A stretch of DNA of 64,000 bases, from NCBI GenBank assembly GCA_023333565.1, contig JAJKFH010003493.1:2604001-2668000 (forward strand), read 5' to 3'. Below are positions 25,901 through 33,547 of this stretch, piece by piece. Both the position numbers and the translations under genes were made by a program. Origin of the DNA: Puffinus mauretanicus. Lineage: Eukaryota; Chordata; Aves; Procellariiformes; Procellariidae. The notes beneath the pieces were generated by a model. That model was not told where the DNA came from, did no database searches, and worked only from the letters and a program-made list of their open reading frames with translations. How positions within the stretch are numbered: position 1 is the first letter of the stretch; each line of letters starts with the position of its first letter.

Positions 25901-28900
25901 TCTTTTGACTTCAATCTCCATAGTTTGGCAACAAAACCATCCTGTTGCACCGCATGACCTTCAAAGGTGCTTCTTTCACATAACCCTTACACTGATAAAC
26001 TCCTTCACAGAACGTAACATTTGCAGTGTTACAGTATCAGAAAATAGAGATCTACTGATGCGTGAACATGCAAGCAGCCAGTCACGGCTTTCCCTGTTTT
26101 GTTCTGTGTCCCAGCCCAGGTGACAACTCACACCCACTATCTCTTAATGCAATTAACATTCACATGTCTTGCGTGACATAGTCCTTACCACCTCTGTCTC
26201 CGGTTCTTGTTCTCTGCTGTGCACTCCAGGTCAGGCAGGATTGGACAAGGAGTGAGAACAGAAAGTACTGCAGAGTTTGGAAAATGCTGTGTATTGCTAA
26301 GTGGTTTGCCTTTTCCTACAACTTACACGCTGTCTGAAATTTCTCAGATTTAAGTTTAACAGAGAAGTATACCGATATTTTTTCAGCAGTATCACCCCTT
26401 TTCCCCTATAGGGATAACTTAAGCATTTCACCAACAGAAACGCAAGCAGAGATGTAGCTCACCTTGCAGCCCTCACAGGCATGAACACCGTAATGAAATC
26501 CTGAAGCGACATCTCCACAGACTTTGCAAAGAAGAACCATGCCATTAAATTCTAGAATCAGAAGAGAAAAGTCAAGGATATACAAAACCAGTGACAACTG
26601 CAGGAACATGTTTCCAGCTTTTAAAACCTGGACTAAAAGCAAAATATGTCAGGTCAGTTCAATACACAAAAAAATACAGCAGAGGAACAGACAATGAGAA
26701 TGTACAAAAACCCTGAACAGTTCAGAAGGTACCAGTGCAAGGGAGGGGGGAAAAAAGACAAACATGAAGCACTCAACAGAATAGGGAAAAAGCACATATT
26801 CACTGGACTTTCAATCACAGCAGCATTGTACTCAACTGTAGAAAAAGAAAGTCTGCTTACATTTACGCACTTTTAAAAGGACCATTTAGTTAACTAGGCC
26901 ACCAAAGTTCGGGCTCAATCTGTTTTTCCATCAGGACAAGTAAGCCCATATAAAGGCTACAGTTTCCCCCAACAGAGAATAAACATCTCTTCTTAAAAAT
27001 AGAAATATTAAAGGACACTTTATTTTATTATATATTGTAAACAAGCGATACACTCTACCTATTTGATAACAATTTAGAACTGGTAACTCAGACACATCTA
27101 CATATGTAAAGACTACTAATTTGAGTGCACATCCAGAATGGCATGCTTGCACACTTGAACTTGAAAATACCTTCTCAGCCCTGTAAATATGCTCACGGTT
27201 TGGGTTTTTTAAGTTTTTCCCCACCTATTTCATTTCAGCTTGTCAATAAAGATTTTTTGCAAGTCCTAAGTGCTGGTCTAACATTGGTTTCACTGAAGCC
27301 AATGGGAATTTTATCAGTGACTTCGGTAACCACAAAGTTACCTTAACAGTGAGCAACAGAGACAGCTGGAAATACTCACCTAGAACCATATTCTACCAGA
27401 AAAGCAGTTTATTTGACATTTGGGTTTCATTTGTAAAGAGGAACTAAAACTTTTTTTTTTAAAGTTTTGAAAAAGAACCAAACCACAAAATTTCCTTTTT
27501 TTTTTTTCTTTCCCCCCCTCCAAACAGAGCTCATACTGAGCTAAAGATGTTATCTATCTATCTATACATCTGAACAGTTTACAACAGGTTTCATCTTCAG
27601 GAACCTCTGCCCTGATACCAAAAACTTAGTTGCTAGCAAATTTTTAAGAGGAAGTAAAGGTTCCTACTAAGAACTTAGGGTAGGAACACTTCAAAAGAGA
27701 AAAAAAAGATTTTTAAGGTAGAACTGTTAGATACTTATTCTAGCTTCATAACAATTCAAAATGGTAAAACTATTCTACCAATAAAAGAATTCAGCCTTCA
27801 AAAGACTAGTCTAAATTCCAGCTGAGTGTTTGTTGAAACACTCATTCCAGTACTCAATTTGATTCCTGCCCTTCCAAAACTGTTCAAATTAGTTCTTTAT
27901 CGTTGATCTTCTCTGATTACCAAAAAAAGCATGAAGCAAATAGCTGGAGCTAGATTGTTAAATGCATTTTAAAAGGCTATCCTTTAGTTCTGGCTTATAA
28001 GTACTTTGTTTTTTAAATCCACAAATTAAGATTTGGAATGAAAAAGATAAAGGCCCTGCTACAGCTATGTAAATATAATATAATGTTCTGGTAATTTATT
28101 TATTTTGCTCCTCAAAGAAATTTGGGGGGGAGGGAAGGTGAAGGGGCAGGGGAGGCAATATGAAAAAACAGAGAAACTAGATTTGCAGGACAGATCCATA
28201 AATCCTCCTGAAGGCAATTTCTGATTACTACCACCTTTACTTCATTGCATCTTTTTAACCAAGTGTTTGATTTTTATTAAGATCAGTTTTCACTAGCGAA
28301 AATCTGAAGTAAAGCTGGAGTGTATTTATGGACTGTTTGAAGTTAGCAGCAATAGGACCTCCATCTCTTAGCATTTGTATGGCAATACCATATGTATTAC
28401 CATACATATAATGCAAAAAGATAAAAATGGAGGCTTTGCTGTGTGCCTTCACAGCAAGCCACGTGGAGGACCTGGTTGTAATATACAGGGTTGTAATATA
28501 TAAGGGGAAAATGGTGGTTTCAGGAACCGGCACCAAACATACTTGTGACTCCATTATGGCCTTTTGTCAAACCAGCAACAGTCGACTGGTTTGTTTTAAT
28601 AGTCTCCTCCAGCCGATCGCTCTTCAATGCCCCATCAGAGCCCTCGCTGCTCCGGCCATTGCAGCCGCTTTCTGAGGAGGAGCTGTTCGGAGAAGATGGT
28701 ACAGGCGAAGAGGACGACTGGAAACCGCTGTCTGAGCTCTCGCTGTGACATGAGGCTGGGCTAGATGCCGAGCTTGAAGAGCTGATGTAAGCTATCACAC
28801 CCCCTAAGGCAAGAAAAAAAGGCGGCACGTAGTGACATAACAAGCAGACATGCACCGCTGCCATGTGAGCCACGCCGTGACCCAGCACCACCAGACCCAG

Positions 28901-31900
28901 CCATCACATGTTCCTGGGCGCACTCCTTTCCCTCCCTCTCTCAAGCTTGCTTCCCTCCATTTGTTTTCAACTGCTGACCTCCCAATCTGCCCCATCCCCT
29001 TCTCCCGTCTTATCAGCCTCCTCCGATCCAAGTCGAGATGGAACGGCAGAACCAAAAGACAGAGCAACAAGCCATGGTGCTGACAGGACGGGGCAGCAGG
29101 GAGAGGGCAGGGGGCGGCCCAGGGAGGGTTTCCCTGGCCACCCCCTGAGCAGAGCTCGTCTGGAGCCACAGCAAAGACAGGATCTTACAGCGCTGTGGAG
29201 CCAGAATGCAAACAAGCTAGGTTAGGGACAGAAATAGGGCAGAGAGAAAGACTTCATGCAGGCTACGTGCCAGAGACACAGAAAGGAAGGGCTGGGAGGT
29301 GCTCACGATGCAGAAGGGAAGAGGGCAAGGGAAAGAAATAGTGCTGCAGCCTGGTTAGCCTACTGAACGCCATTTGTCCAACTGCAAGCCTTTGTAGCGT
29401 TTCTAGCAGCAGCTAAACTCTGACTGCCAGGCTGCTATTTGCAAACAGTCTCTGTCCTGCTGCGTCTTGCAATCTGACACACTTGAGGATCTCTCAGATG
29501 AAACAGTTTTTTGTCCTCAGGCAGACCTGGGAGCAGTTCTGGCTTTTCACAGGCTCCTTTTTCTTGCTTGTAAGCAAGAGAAATTGTTTTTACTTCATTT
29601 GAGTTTGTCTCCAAGACGCAGCATTTCAAAAGTCAATTTAAAAACATTTGGTATTTCACACAAAAATTTCAACAGCGAAAGCCATGCAACTGTTTAAATA
29701 ACAGCATCTTCTCTGTTTTATGCCTGTATTGCTCTGTAAAGTCTCTTCACAGACGACTCCGGACATTGCAGCAAGGAACTCCACACACCAGTAAAAACTT
29801 AAAAATGGCCATGCACTGGCTTCCTTTAGAGGAAAAAAGCATTGGTGTTAGTAGAGTCCTTGATCAACCGAGTTGGCCTGGCAGGTCAGGGCTATAGCCC
29901 CTTACATCAGCCATCGCCTCCTCACAGATAAAGGCTGTTACGCCTATTAGGCAGCAGTGTTATACAACCCTGGAAATATCACTGCTTGCAGGTAGAAATT
30001 CTGACTTACAAATTTTCATTACTTTGATCAGCTATACCGGTCCTCTTAGCATTTCTGCGGCAGTGCTACTGGCCCATTTCCTCTTTAACATTTAATTTTT
30101 TCTACCAAGGAAACTGCCACCAACACCTTAAAGAGCATGCAGCCAAGGAGCCCCTGGCAGAGCCGCCGCAGAGCGGACATCAGATCAAGCGGCCATGCGA
30201 CACGTGCGCTACACACAGACCGCTTCTCACGTTCCTGGACACCGGTGCCCCTACGCCCCACCACAGCGGTCATCCCTGCACAGATTTTTTAAGAAATCCT
30301 CCACGCAGCATAGCACGCATCCAGGATCAGGTTTTTGGAGAAAGGAGGGTTGCAATGGGCACGCAGGTCCCGCAACGGCATGAGAAAAAGACACCGTCAA
30401 ACACCCGTGCTAGTGTAAGACACCACCTGTTTGACAAAGGCCCTGCTATCCCCTGGCGCTGCACGCGCCTCTGCCAGGTGCCAGGTCAAAGCTCACAGTC
30501 CACCCGGTCCCAGGGAGGCACCGGGTTTCTCAGCAGGCGCCATCCTTATCTGCAAGGGGCAGAGCAGGGCACGCAAACACGGCCCCTGCAGGGAACTCCA
30601 CGTTTCTCCACGCTGCCACCTCGCCCCGCTATCTTTAAACCCTGCCTCATAAAAAGAGATGCTCTTTTCCCTCAAGGGTAACGCCAATGTCACAGGGGAG
30701 CACGGAAAGAGTGCGTCTACGAGGGTTTTCACCCCTTGCCTTTTGAAAGCCTGAGGAGCCCCAGGTAGCTGGGCTGCTCCCGTACCCTAGAGAGCCTGGC
30801 AGTCTTGCCTGCGTCACAGACAAGATTCCTAATATTTTTGTTATTTTAGAAGTTACATTTCCCCATGAAGCCTATTTTCCTTGGATCAGCAGTTAAAAGT
30901 TGAATCTCACGCACAGCACAGGGCGACAACTCAAAACAAAGAGCGCGGACACGGCGATCTCCGTGCACGCACACGCACGCACACGCACCCCGGCACCCCG
31001 ACGCCCGCTGGATAAGGCAGCCCCGGGTCTTGTAAACTGCCGGGGCTGTGCCCAGGGCCCCGGGTGGAGGGTGGTACGAGTCCTTTTGGCCACGCCGAGC
31101 CGCCCCGCTGCGGAGGCAGGTTAGGCGGAGCTACCAGGACCCCCGCTCCTCCGGGTCCTGCCTGGCAGGGATCTACGTACTGGGGGTGGGTGGGGGAGGG
31201 GAGGGGGGCACCGTACCGCGCAGGCATTTCATTTACACGGATACGTATCAAGTTGTCACAACGGAGAGGCCGCACAAAGGAGGCGAACCGGCGCCGTTAC
31301 GGGCCGTTTCACGCCGCTGCGGCAGGGGCTCCCCCGGCCGGCGCCCCGCACATCATTTACCGCCCTCGTTCACAAAGAAAGCAGGGAGCGGGCGGGCCCT
31401 GCCCGCCTCCTGCCGCCCTGCGGGCAGCTGCCCGCCCGGCGCACCGCGCCGCGGCGCACCGCACCGCGGGGCCGGGGCTGCGGCTCTCCCCACCGCCACG
31501 CCGAGCTGGGCTGGAAAGGCCCGGCCCTGCCCTGGCCCCGGCCGCCCCATTCCCCGTTACACAACGCCGCCCCCGCGCACTGGGCCGGTCCACGTGCGGG
31601 GCGCGCGGGCAGCCCCGCCGCCGCACACGGCCGCGCGCGTGCGGGCCCCGCGCCCCCGCCGCAGCGCGTGTCTCCCCCCCCCCACCTCCCCCCGCACCGC
31701 GCCAACGGCCGCCCGCTCCCCGCGGCCTTGCGCGGCGGAGGCGGGGCCGATCGCCGCGGGGGCGGGGCCGCCGGCGCCGCAGCGGCGCGGCCCCACGTGT
31801 CCCCGGCGCGCCCCTCCACTGCCGCCCCGAATGTAGGTCACCAAAACAGCGGCCGCCCGCCCGCCTCACGTGTCCACGCCGCCAGCCGCCCCGCGCCGCC

Positions 31901-32213
31901 GCCCCGGCACTATTATGCAATCCGCGCGTCACCGCCCCGCACGGCCAATGAGCGGGCACGCCGCGCGGAACGTAAACACAGGGCGCACATGGCTCGCCCG
32001 GCGGGTCCATGTGAGGCAGCGCGCGGCCGTCCCGGCCACCAGCCGGGCCGGGGCCGGGAAGCGCCGCCGCCCGCCGCGCTCCCCCGCCCCGCGGCGCTCC
32101 GGCCGGCCCCCGCCTGCACCCCCCCACCCGTCCGGCCCGCCGGGACCACCCCGCAGAGCCTCCCCCCCCGGCCCGCAGCGGCCGCCCCGCCGCTTACCCG
32201 CGCTGACTTCCAT
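10725..32213 (-). CDS. NR1D2: NR1D2: nuclear receptor subfamily 1 group D member 2 (REV-ERB beta), 8 coding exons
   Basis: Joined coding exons (minus strand, 5' to 3'): 32198-32213, 28543-28803, 26463-26551, 25385-25529, 23148-23764, 19479-19664, 15395-15605, 10725-10921. They total 1722 nt, 573 residues plus stop, with GT-AG junctions and matching phases throughout; human is 579 residues. The protein is a heme-binding transcriptional repressor that acts in the nucleus, binds RORE/RevRE sites and recruits NCoR-HDAC3 to repress BMAL1 and metabolic genes. Visible parts: Ser-rich A/B region (about 10-50); two C4 zinc fingers (C101, C104, C118, C121 and C138, C144, C154, C157) with P-box EGCKG; C-terminal extension with [10 protein letters not shown]; hinge (about 172-370); ligand-binding domain to 573. 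Heme ligands match C378 (human Cys384) and H562 (human His568). The protein ends LLAFKVHP without an AF-2 helix, as expected of REV-ERBs. The [14 protein letters not shown] start and the RPL15 neighbour separate it from NR1D1. Confidence 0.97.
10924..10988. repeat. Purine tract (65 nt) abutting the NR1D2 exon 8 acceptor
   Basis: On the plus strand 63 of 65 bases are purines: G-runs, then GA repeats, then a poly(A) end. The exceptions are T at 10937 and C at 10964. On the NR1D2 transcript this is a continuous pyrimidine tract ending at the acceptor AG, so it likely serves as or extends the polypyrimidine tract. The G-rich strand could also form a quadruplex or triplex. Confidence 0.85.
10989..15394 (-). 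other. NR1D2: NR1D2 intron 7 (remainder)
   Basis: About 4.4 kb of intron with no recognised exon or RNA gene. It contains a run of 19 T on the plus strand (13032-13050), and its 12.6-13.6 kb stretch is purine-rich on the transcribed strand. A 90-codon open frame at 13303-13572 (minus) resembles no family I know. Confidence 0.7.
15395..15605 (-). CDS. NR1D2: NR1D2 coding exon 7, residues 439-508
   Basis: Acceptor TTTCACCAG, donor G|GTAAGG. The 211 nt encode [10 protein letters not shown] through AVVLVSA, the middle of the ligand-binding domain. It starts in phase 0 and leaves one base (G) for exon 8. The sequence is nearly identical to mammalian REV-ERB beta. Confidence 0.96.
15606..19478 (-). 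other. NR1D2: NR1D2 intron 6
   Basis: About 3.9 kb with no recognised exon, RNA gene or mobile element. All open frames are below about 92 codons and resemble nothing I know. Confidence 0.7.
19479..19664 (-). CDS. NR1D2: NR1D2 coding exon 6, residues 377-438
   Basis: Exactly 62 codons, phase 0 at both ends, between a CATCAG acceptor and a GAG|GTGAGA donor. Begins VCPMSKTP, where the Cys-Pro pair (C378) is the redox-sensitive heme ligand of REV-ERBs. It continues into the start of the ligand-binding domain ([20 protein letters not shown], then the [17 protein letters not shown] signature region). Confidence 0.96.
19665..23147 (-). other. NR1D2: NR1D2 intron 5
   Basis: About 3.5 kb. Contains a 25-nt tandem duplication near its 5' end (23024-23070) and a 13-nt repeat at a 40-nt spacing (20022-20034 and 20062-20074). 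No exon or RNA gene is recognised. Confidence 0.7.
23024..23070. repeat. 25-nt tandem duplication in NR1D2 intron 5
   Basis: GCCAATTGTGTGCAGTTTAC starting at 23024 is repeated with one change (T to C) starting at 23049, giving a period of 25 nt and about 1.9 copies. It sits about 80 nt inside intron 5 from the exon 5 donor. Confidence 0.9.
23148..23764 (-). CDS. NR1D2: NR1D2 coding exon 5, residues 171-376 (DBD extension and hinge)
   Basis: The largest coding exon, 617 nt, acceptor TTGGCAG and donor CTG|GTATAT. It starts with the DNA-binding domain extension ([20 protein letters not shown]), which contacts the A/T-rich flank of the half-site. It then encodes the poorly conserved hinge, with short conserved islands such as [20 protein letters not shown] and [10 protein letters not shown], and ends GGRMHL. 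The hinge accounts for most of the divergence from human. Confidence 0.96.
23765..25384 (-). other. NR1D2: NR1D2 intron 4
   Basis: About 1.6 kb. Contains poly(A) runs on the plus strand at 23800-23818 and 24858-24875 and an AAC/A-rich stretch near 24998-25035. The first of these is a T-run on the transcribed strand just before the exon 5 acceptor. No gene is seen within it. Confidence 0.7.
25385..25529 (-). CDS. NR1D2: NR1D2 coding exon 4, residues 123-170 (second zinc finger)
   Basis: The acceptor is TTTACAG and the donor G|GTACGT. It begins [10 protein letters not shown] directly after the P-box lysine and carries zinc-finger-2 cysteines C138, C144, C154 and C157. It closes with [18 protein letters not shown], the hallmark end of a nuclear-receptor DNA-binding core. 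Confidence 0.97.
25530..26462 (-). other. NR1D2: NR1D2 intron 3
   Basis: About 0.9 kb between the two zinc-finger exons, at the position shared by NR1D genes. Nothing else is recognised in it. Confidence 0.75.
26463..26551 (-). CDS. NR1D2: NR1D2 coding exon 3, residues 93-122 (first zinc finger)
   Basis: 89 nt from a TTCTAG acceptor to an AAG|GTGAGC donor. Encodes the first finger, [20 protein letters not shown] then EGCK, with zinc ligands C101, C104, C118 and C121. The Lys-93 codon is split (A|AA) with exon 2, giving GVTKFNGMVLL, close to mammalian GVTKFSGMVLL. Confidence 0.97.
26552..28542 (-). other. NR1D2: NR1D2 intron 2
   Basis: About 2.0 kb, AT-rich, with a short (TATC)n run at 27551-27565. 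No exon, RNA gene or mobile element recognised. Confidence 0.7.
28543..28803 (-). CDS. NR1D2: NR1D2 coding exon 2, residues 6-92 (Ser-rich A/B domain)
   Basis: The acceptor is TGCCTTAG and the donor ACAA|GTATGT. Encodes [20 protein letters not shown] and a Ser-rich stretch ([17 protein letters not shown]), the poorly ordered N-terminal A/B region. The second half is much less conserved than the first. The phase matches exon 1 (G|GG) and exon 3 (A|AA). Confidence 0.96.
31591..31596. promoter_or_regulatory. E-box CACGTG in NR1D2 intron 1
   Basis: Perfect palindromic CACGTG, about 0.6 kb downstream of the NR1D2 start codon in transcript direction. CLOCK-BMAL1 drives REV-ERB genes through such sites. 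Occupancy is not shown here, and USF or MYC proteins can also bind. Confidence 0.6.
31794..31799. promoter_or_regulatory. E-box CACGTG in NR1D2 intron 1
   Basis: Second perfect CACGTG, 73 nt from the next one. Both are followed by TCC on the plus strand (CACGTGTCC), suggesting a repeated element within the clock-controlled first intron. Confidence 0.65.
31830..31840 (+). promoter_or_regulatory. RORE / RevRE element (AATGTAGGTCA)
   Basis: Exact match to the REV-ERB/ROR monomer consensus WAWNTRGGTCA: an A/T-rich flank followed by an AGGTCA-type half-site. It lies between two E-boxes in intron 1, about 375 nt downstream of the NR1D2 start codon. It could let REV-ERBs and RORs act on NR1D2 itself; binding is inferred, not shown. 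Confidence 0.65.
31867..31872. promoter_or_regulatory. E-box CACGTG in NR1D2 intron 1
   Basis: Third perfect CACGTG (followed by TCC), 27 nt beyond the RORE and 45 nt before the D-box-like site, forming a compact cluster. Confidence 0.65.
31912..31921. promoter_or_regulatory. D-box / C/EBP-like site (ATTATGCAAT)
   Basis: ATTATGCAAT contains TTATGCAA, which fits the PAR-bZIP D-box family (TTATGYAA) and also a C/EBP site. It lies in the E-box/RORE cluster of intron 1. The two bZIP families cannot be told apart by sequence. Confidence 0.5.
32198..32213 (-). CDS. NR1D2: NR1D2 coding exon 1, residues 1-5 and first base of 6
   Basis: ATG at 32213-32211 in the context GCCGCCATGG (optimal Kozak), followed by GAA GTC AGC GCG G and a G|GTAAGC donor. 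It joins to exon 2 to give [14 protein letters not shown], against human [14 protein letters not shown]. Only 16 coding nucleotides lie in this exon, as in other NR1D2 genes. Confidence 0.93.
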
Positions 32214-32560
32214 GGCGGCCTCCTCCCGCAGGGGCAGGGCCGGCGCCGCGCTGGGCTCGGCTAGGCTCGGCACGGCTCCGCTCGGTCACGGTCTTCCCCA
32301 GCTCCGTCCCCGCCGCAGCCCTACATGCAGCCGGAGGGAGGGAGGGAGGCGGCCGCGCTGTCGCCTGTCAGAGCGGCAGCTGCCCGTCCCCGCCGCGGCG
32401 CCCTCCCCTTTACAACAAAAGCGATCGGGAGCCGCGCAGAGTGCGGCACCGCCGCCCGCCCGCCCCGCCCCGCCCCGCCGGCCCGCCCCGCCCCCGGCCG
32501 CCCCCCTCACCCAGTGACACACTTTCCGCGCCGCCCGGGCCGCGGGCGGGAGCGCTCACG
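32214..32560 (-). promoter_or_regulatory. NR1D2: NR1D2 5' UTR and core promoter region
   Basis: GC-rich sequence upstream of the start codon, without a TATA box that I can place. It includes many GC boxes and the upstream E-box. The split between UTR and promoter cannot be set without transcript data. Confidence 0.55.
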
Positions 32561-32562
32561 TG
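32557..32562. promoter_or_regulatory. E-box CACGTG upstream of NR1D2
   Basis: Perfect CACGTG about 345 nt upstream of the NR1D2 ATG, the only one of the four on the promoter side. A likely CLOCK-BMAL1 or USF site by family knowledge. Confidence 0.6.
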
Positions 32563-32587
32563 CGGCGGGCGCGTGCGGGCGGTGCGT

Positions 32588-32685
32588 GGGGCGGCGGGGG
32601 CACTGCGGCGGCGGCGGGGCTTGCCGCGGCGGCGGCGGGGCTCGCACGGGGTCTGCGGCGGTGGCGGGACCTGCTTGCAACGGGG
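32588..32685. repeat. CGG-rich imperfect tandem repeat upstream of NR1D2
   Basis: Interrupted runs of GCG/CGG triplets, with a unit like GCGGCGGCGGGGCTTGCC recurring as GCGGCGGCGGGGCTCGCA and GCGGTGGCGGGACCTGCT. GC-rich and likely structured. It sits in the upstream part of the CpG island. Confidence 0.6.
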
Positions 32686-33392
32686 TGTGCGCGGAGGGCC
32701 CCCCCCCGCCGCGGCGGTGTCCCCTTGCCGGGAGCCCTGGTGAAGTCACCTCCATCAGCCGGGCCGCGCCGCTGCTGCAGTCGGCGCGGCGCTCGCCCAC
32801 CGCGGCTGCAGTGCAAGTACGTGCCCGCGGCCCCGCGGGGCACGGTGACGGCCGGCGGTGTCAGCATCCGCCGGCGGGCTGCTCGGCCGCCGAGCATCGG
32901 CAGGAAATGCCAGTGCTCTGATCGCCGCAGCTAATGAGCTCTCTCCTCTCCCGACCGCCACACCTGACGGACGAGCACGGGTGCTCCGTCCCCTCTCAGC
33001 CGCTTATTTTGTCATTGCAGGGGAAAAGGAAGATCCGGGAGCGACCCCTTCACTAGCGTACACGCACGGCTTCAGCCGAAATAAATGCACGGCTTGGCCC
33101 CTACCACCGCCCGCCCCCCCCCCCGCCATGGCGGAGGGACGCGCCCGCAGAGGACCTACCGCACCTGGTGGCAAAGCAGGGATGACCCCGCCGGGGGGGG
33201 CCGCACCCTGCCCATCTCCCACTCCCAGGGGGGAACCCACAAAGAAAACCCACCACAACAATAAGGAGGGGGTGAAAGGGGTCTCCATGAAGTGAACGCA
33301 GATGCCAAAATGAAGCTCTGTCCTTCCTCGGCCCCCGGGAGGCAGAGGGAGATGCATGGCTTCGTGGTGTGTTTTGACCTCCAGACTGAGAA

Positions 33393-33461
33393 GGAGGCGG
33401 TGGGGTTAAATGAGGTTAACAAGCGGAGGTTAAACGCAGCTAAATGTAGTTTACCGCCTCC
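33393..33461. repeat. 9-bp inverted repeat flanking GGTTAAA-type motifs
   Basis: GGAGGCGGT (33393-33401) and its exact reverse complement ACCGCCTCC (33453-33461) are separated by 51 nt. The interval contains GAGGTTAAC and GAGGTTAAAC. It adjoins the tandem duplication that follows. Confidence 0.7.
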
Positions 33462-33466
33462 TATTT

Positions 33467-33547
33467 TGGGTGAGTTTCCTCTCTTCTCAAATGAGGTAAA
33501 CAGGTCAGTTTGGGTGAGCTTCCTCACTTCTCAAATAAAGTAAACGC
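33467..33547. repeat. 44-nt tandem duplication (about 1.8 copies)
   Basis: TGGGTGAGTTTCCTCTCTTC at 33467 recurs as TGGGTGAGCTTCCTCACTTC at 33511, with CTCAAAT and GTAAAC in both copies. The period is 44 nt with a handful of substitutions. Each copy ends in a GTAAAC core, a forkhead-type half-site. Confidence 0.85.

Larger units (their letters stand above)
28804..32197 (-). other. NR1D2: NR1D2 intron 1
   Basis: About 3.4 kb. Its 5' third lies inside the CpG island and holds three E-boxes, a RORE and a D-box-like site (listed separately). The remainder (28.8-31.0 kb) shows no recognisable gene or repeat. Confidence 0.75.
31000..33200. promoter_or_regulatory. NR1D2: CpG island spanning the NR1D2 promoter and first exon
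   Basis: About 2 kb of very GC-rich, CpG-dense sequence with many GC boxes, against a background of about 40-50% GC on both sides. It covers NR1D2 exon 1 (ATG at 32211-32213), its upstream region and the first kb of intron 1. Boundaries are by eye. The exact transcription start cannot be fixed from sequence; it should lie upstream of the ATG, roughly 32.25-32.55 kb. Confidence 0.85.

Noticed and set aside
31048..32934. Many long open frames on both strands (up to 295 codons)
   Set aside because: They lie in the CpG island, where stop codons are rare. They encode low-complexity Ala/Pro/Arg/Gly and overlap each other in all frames.
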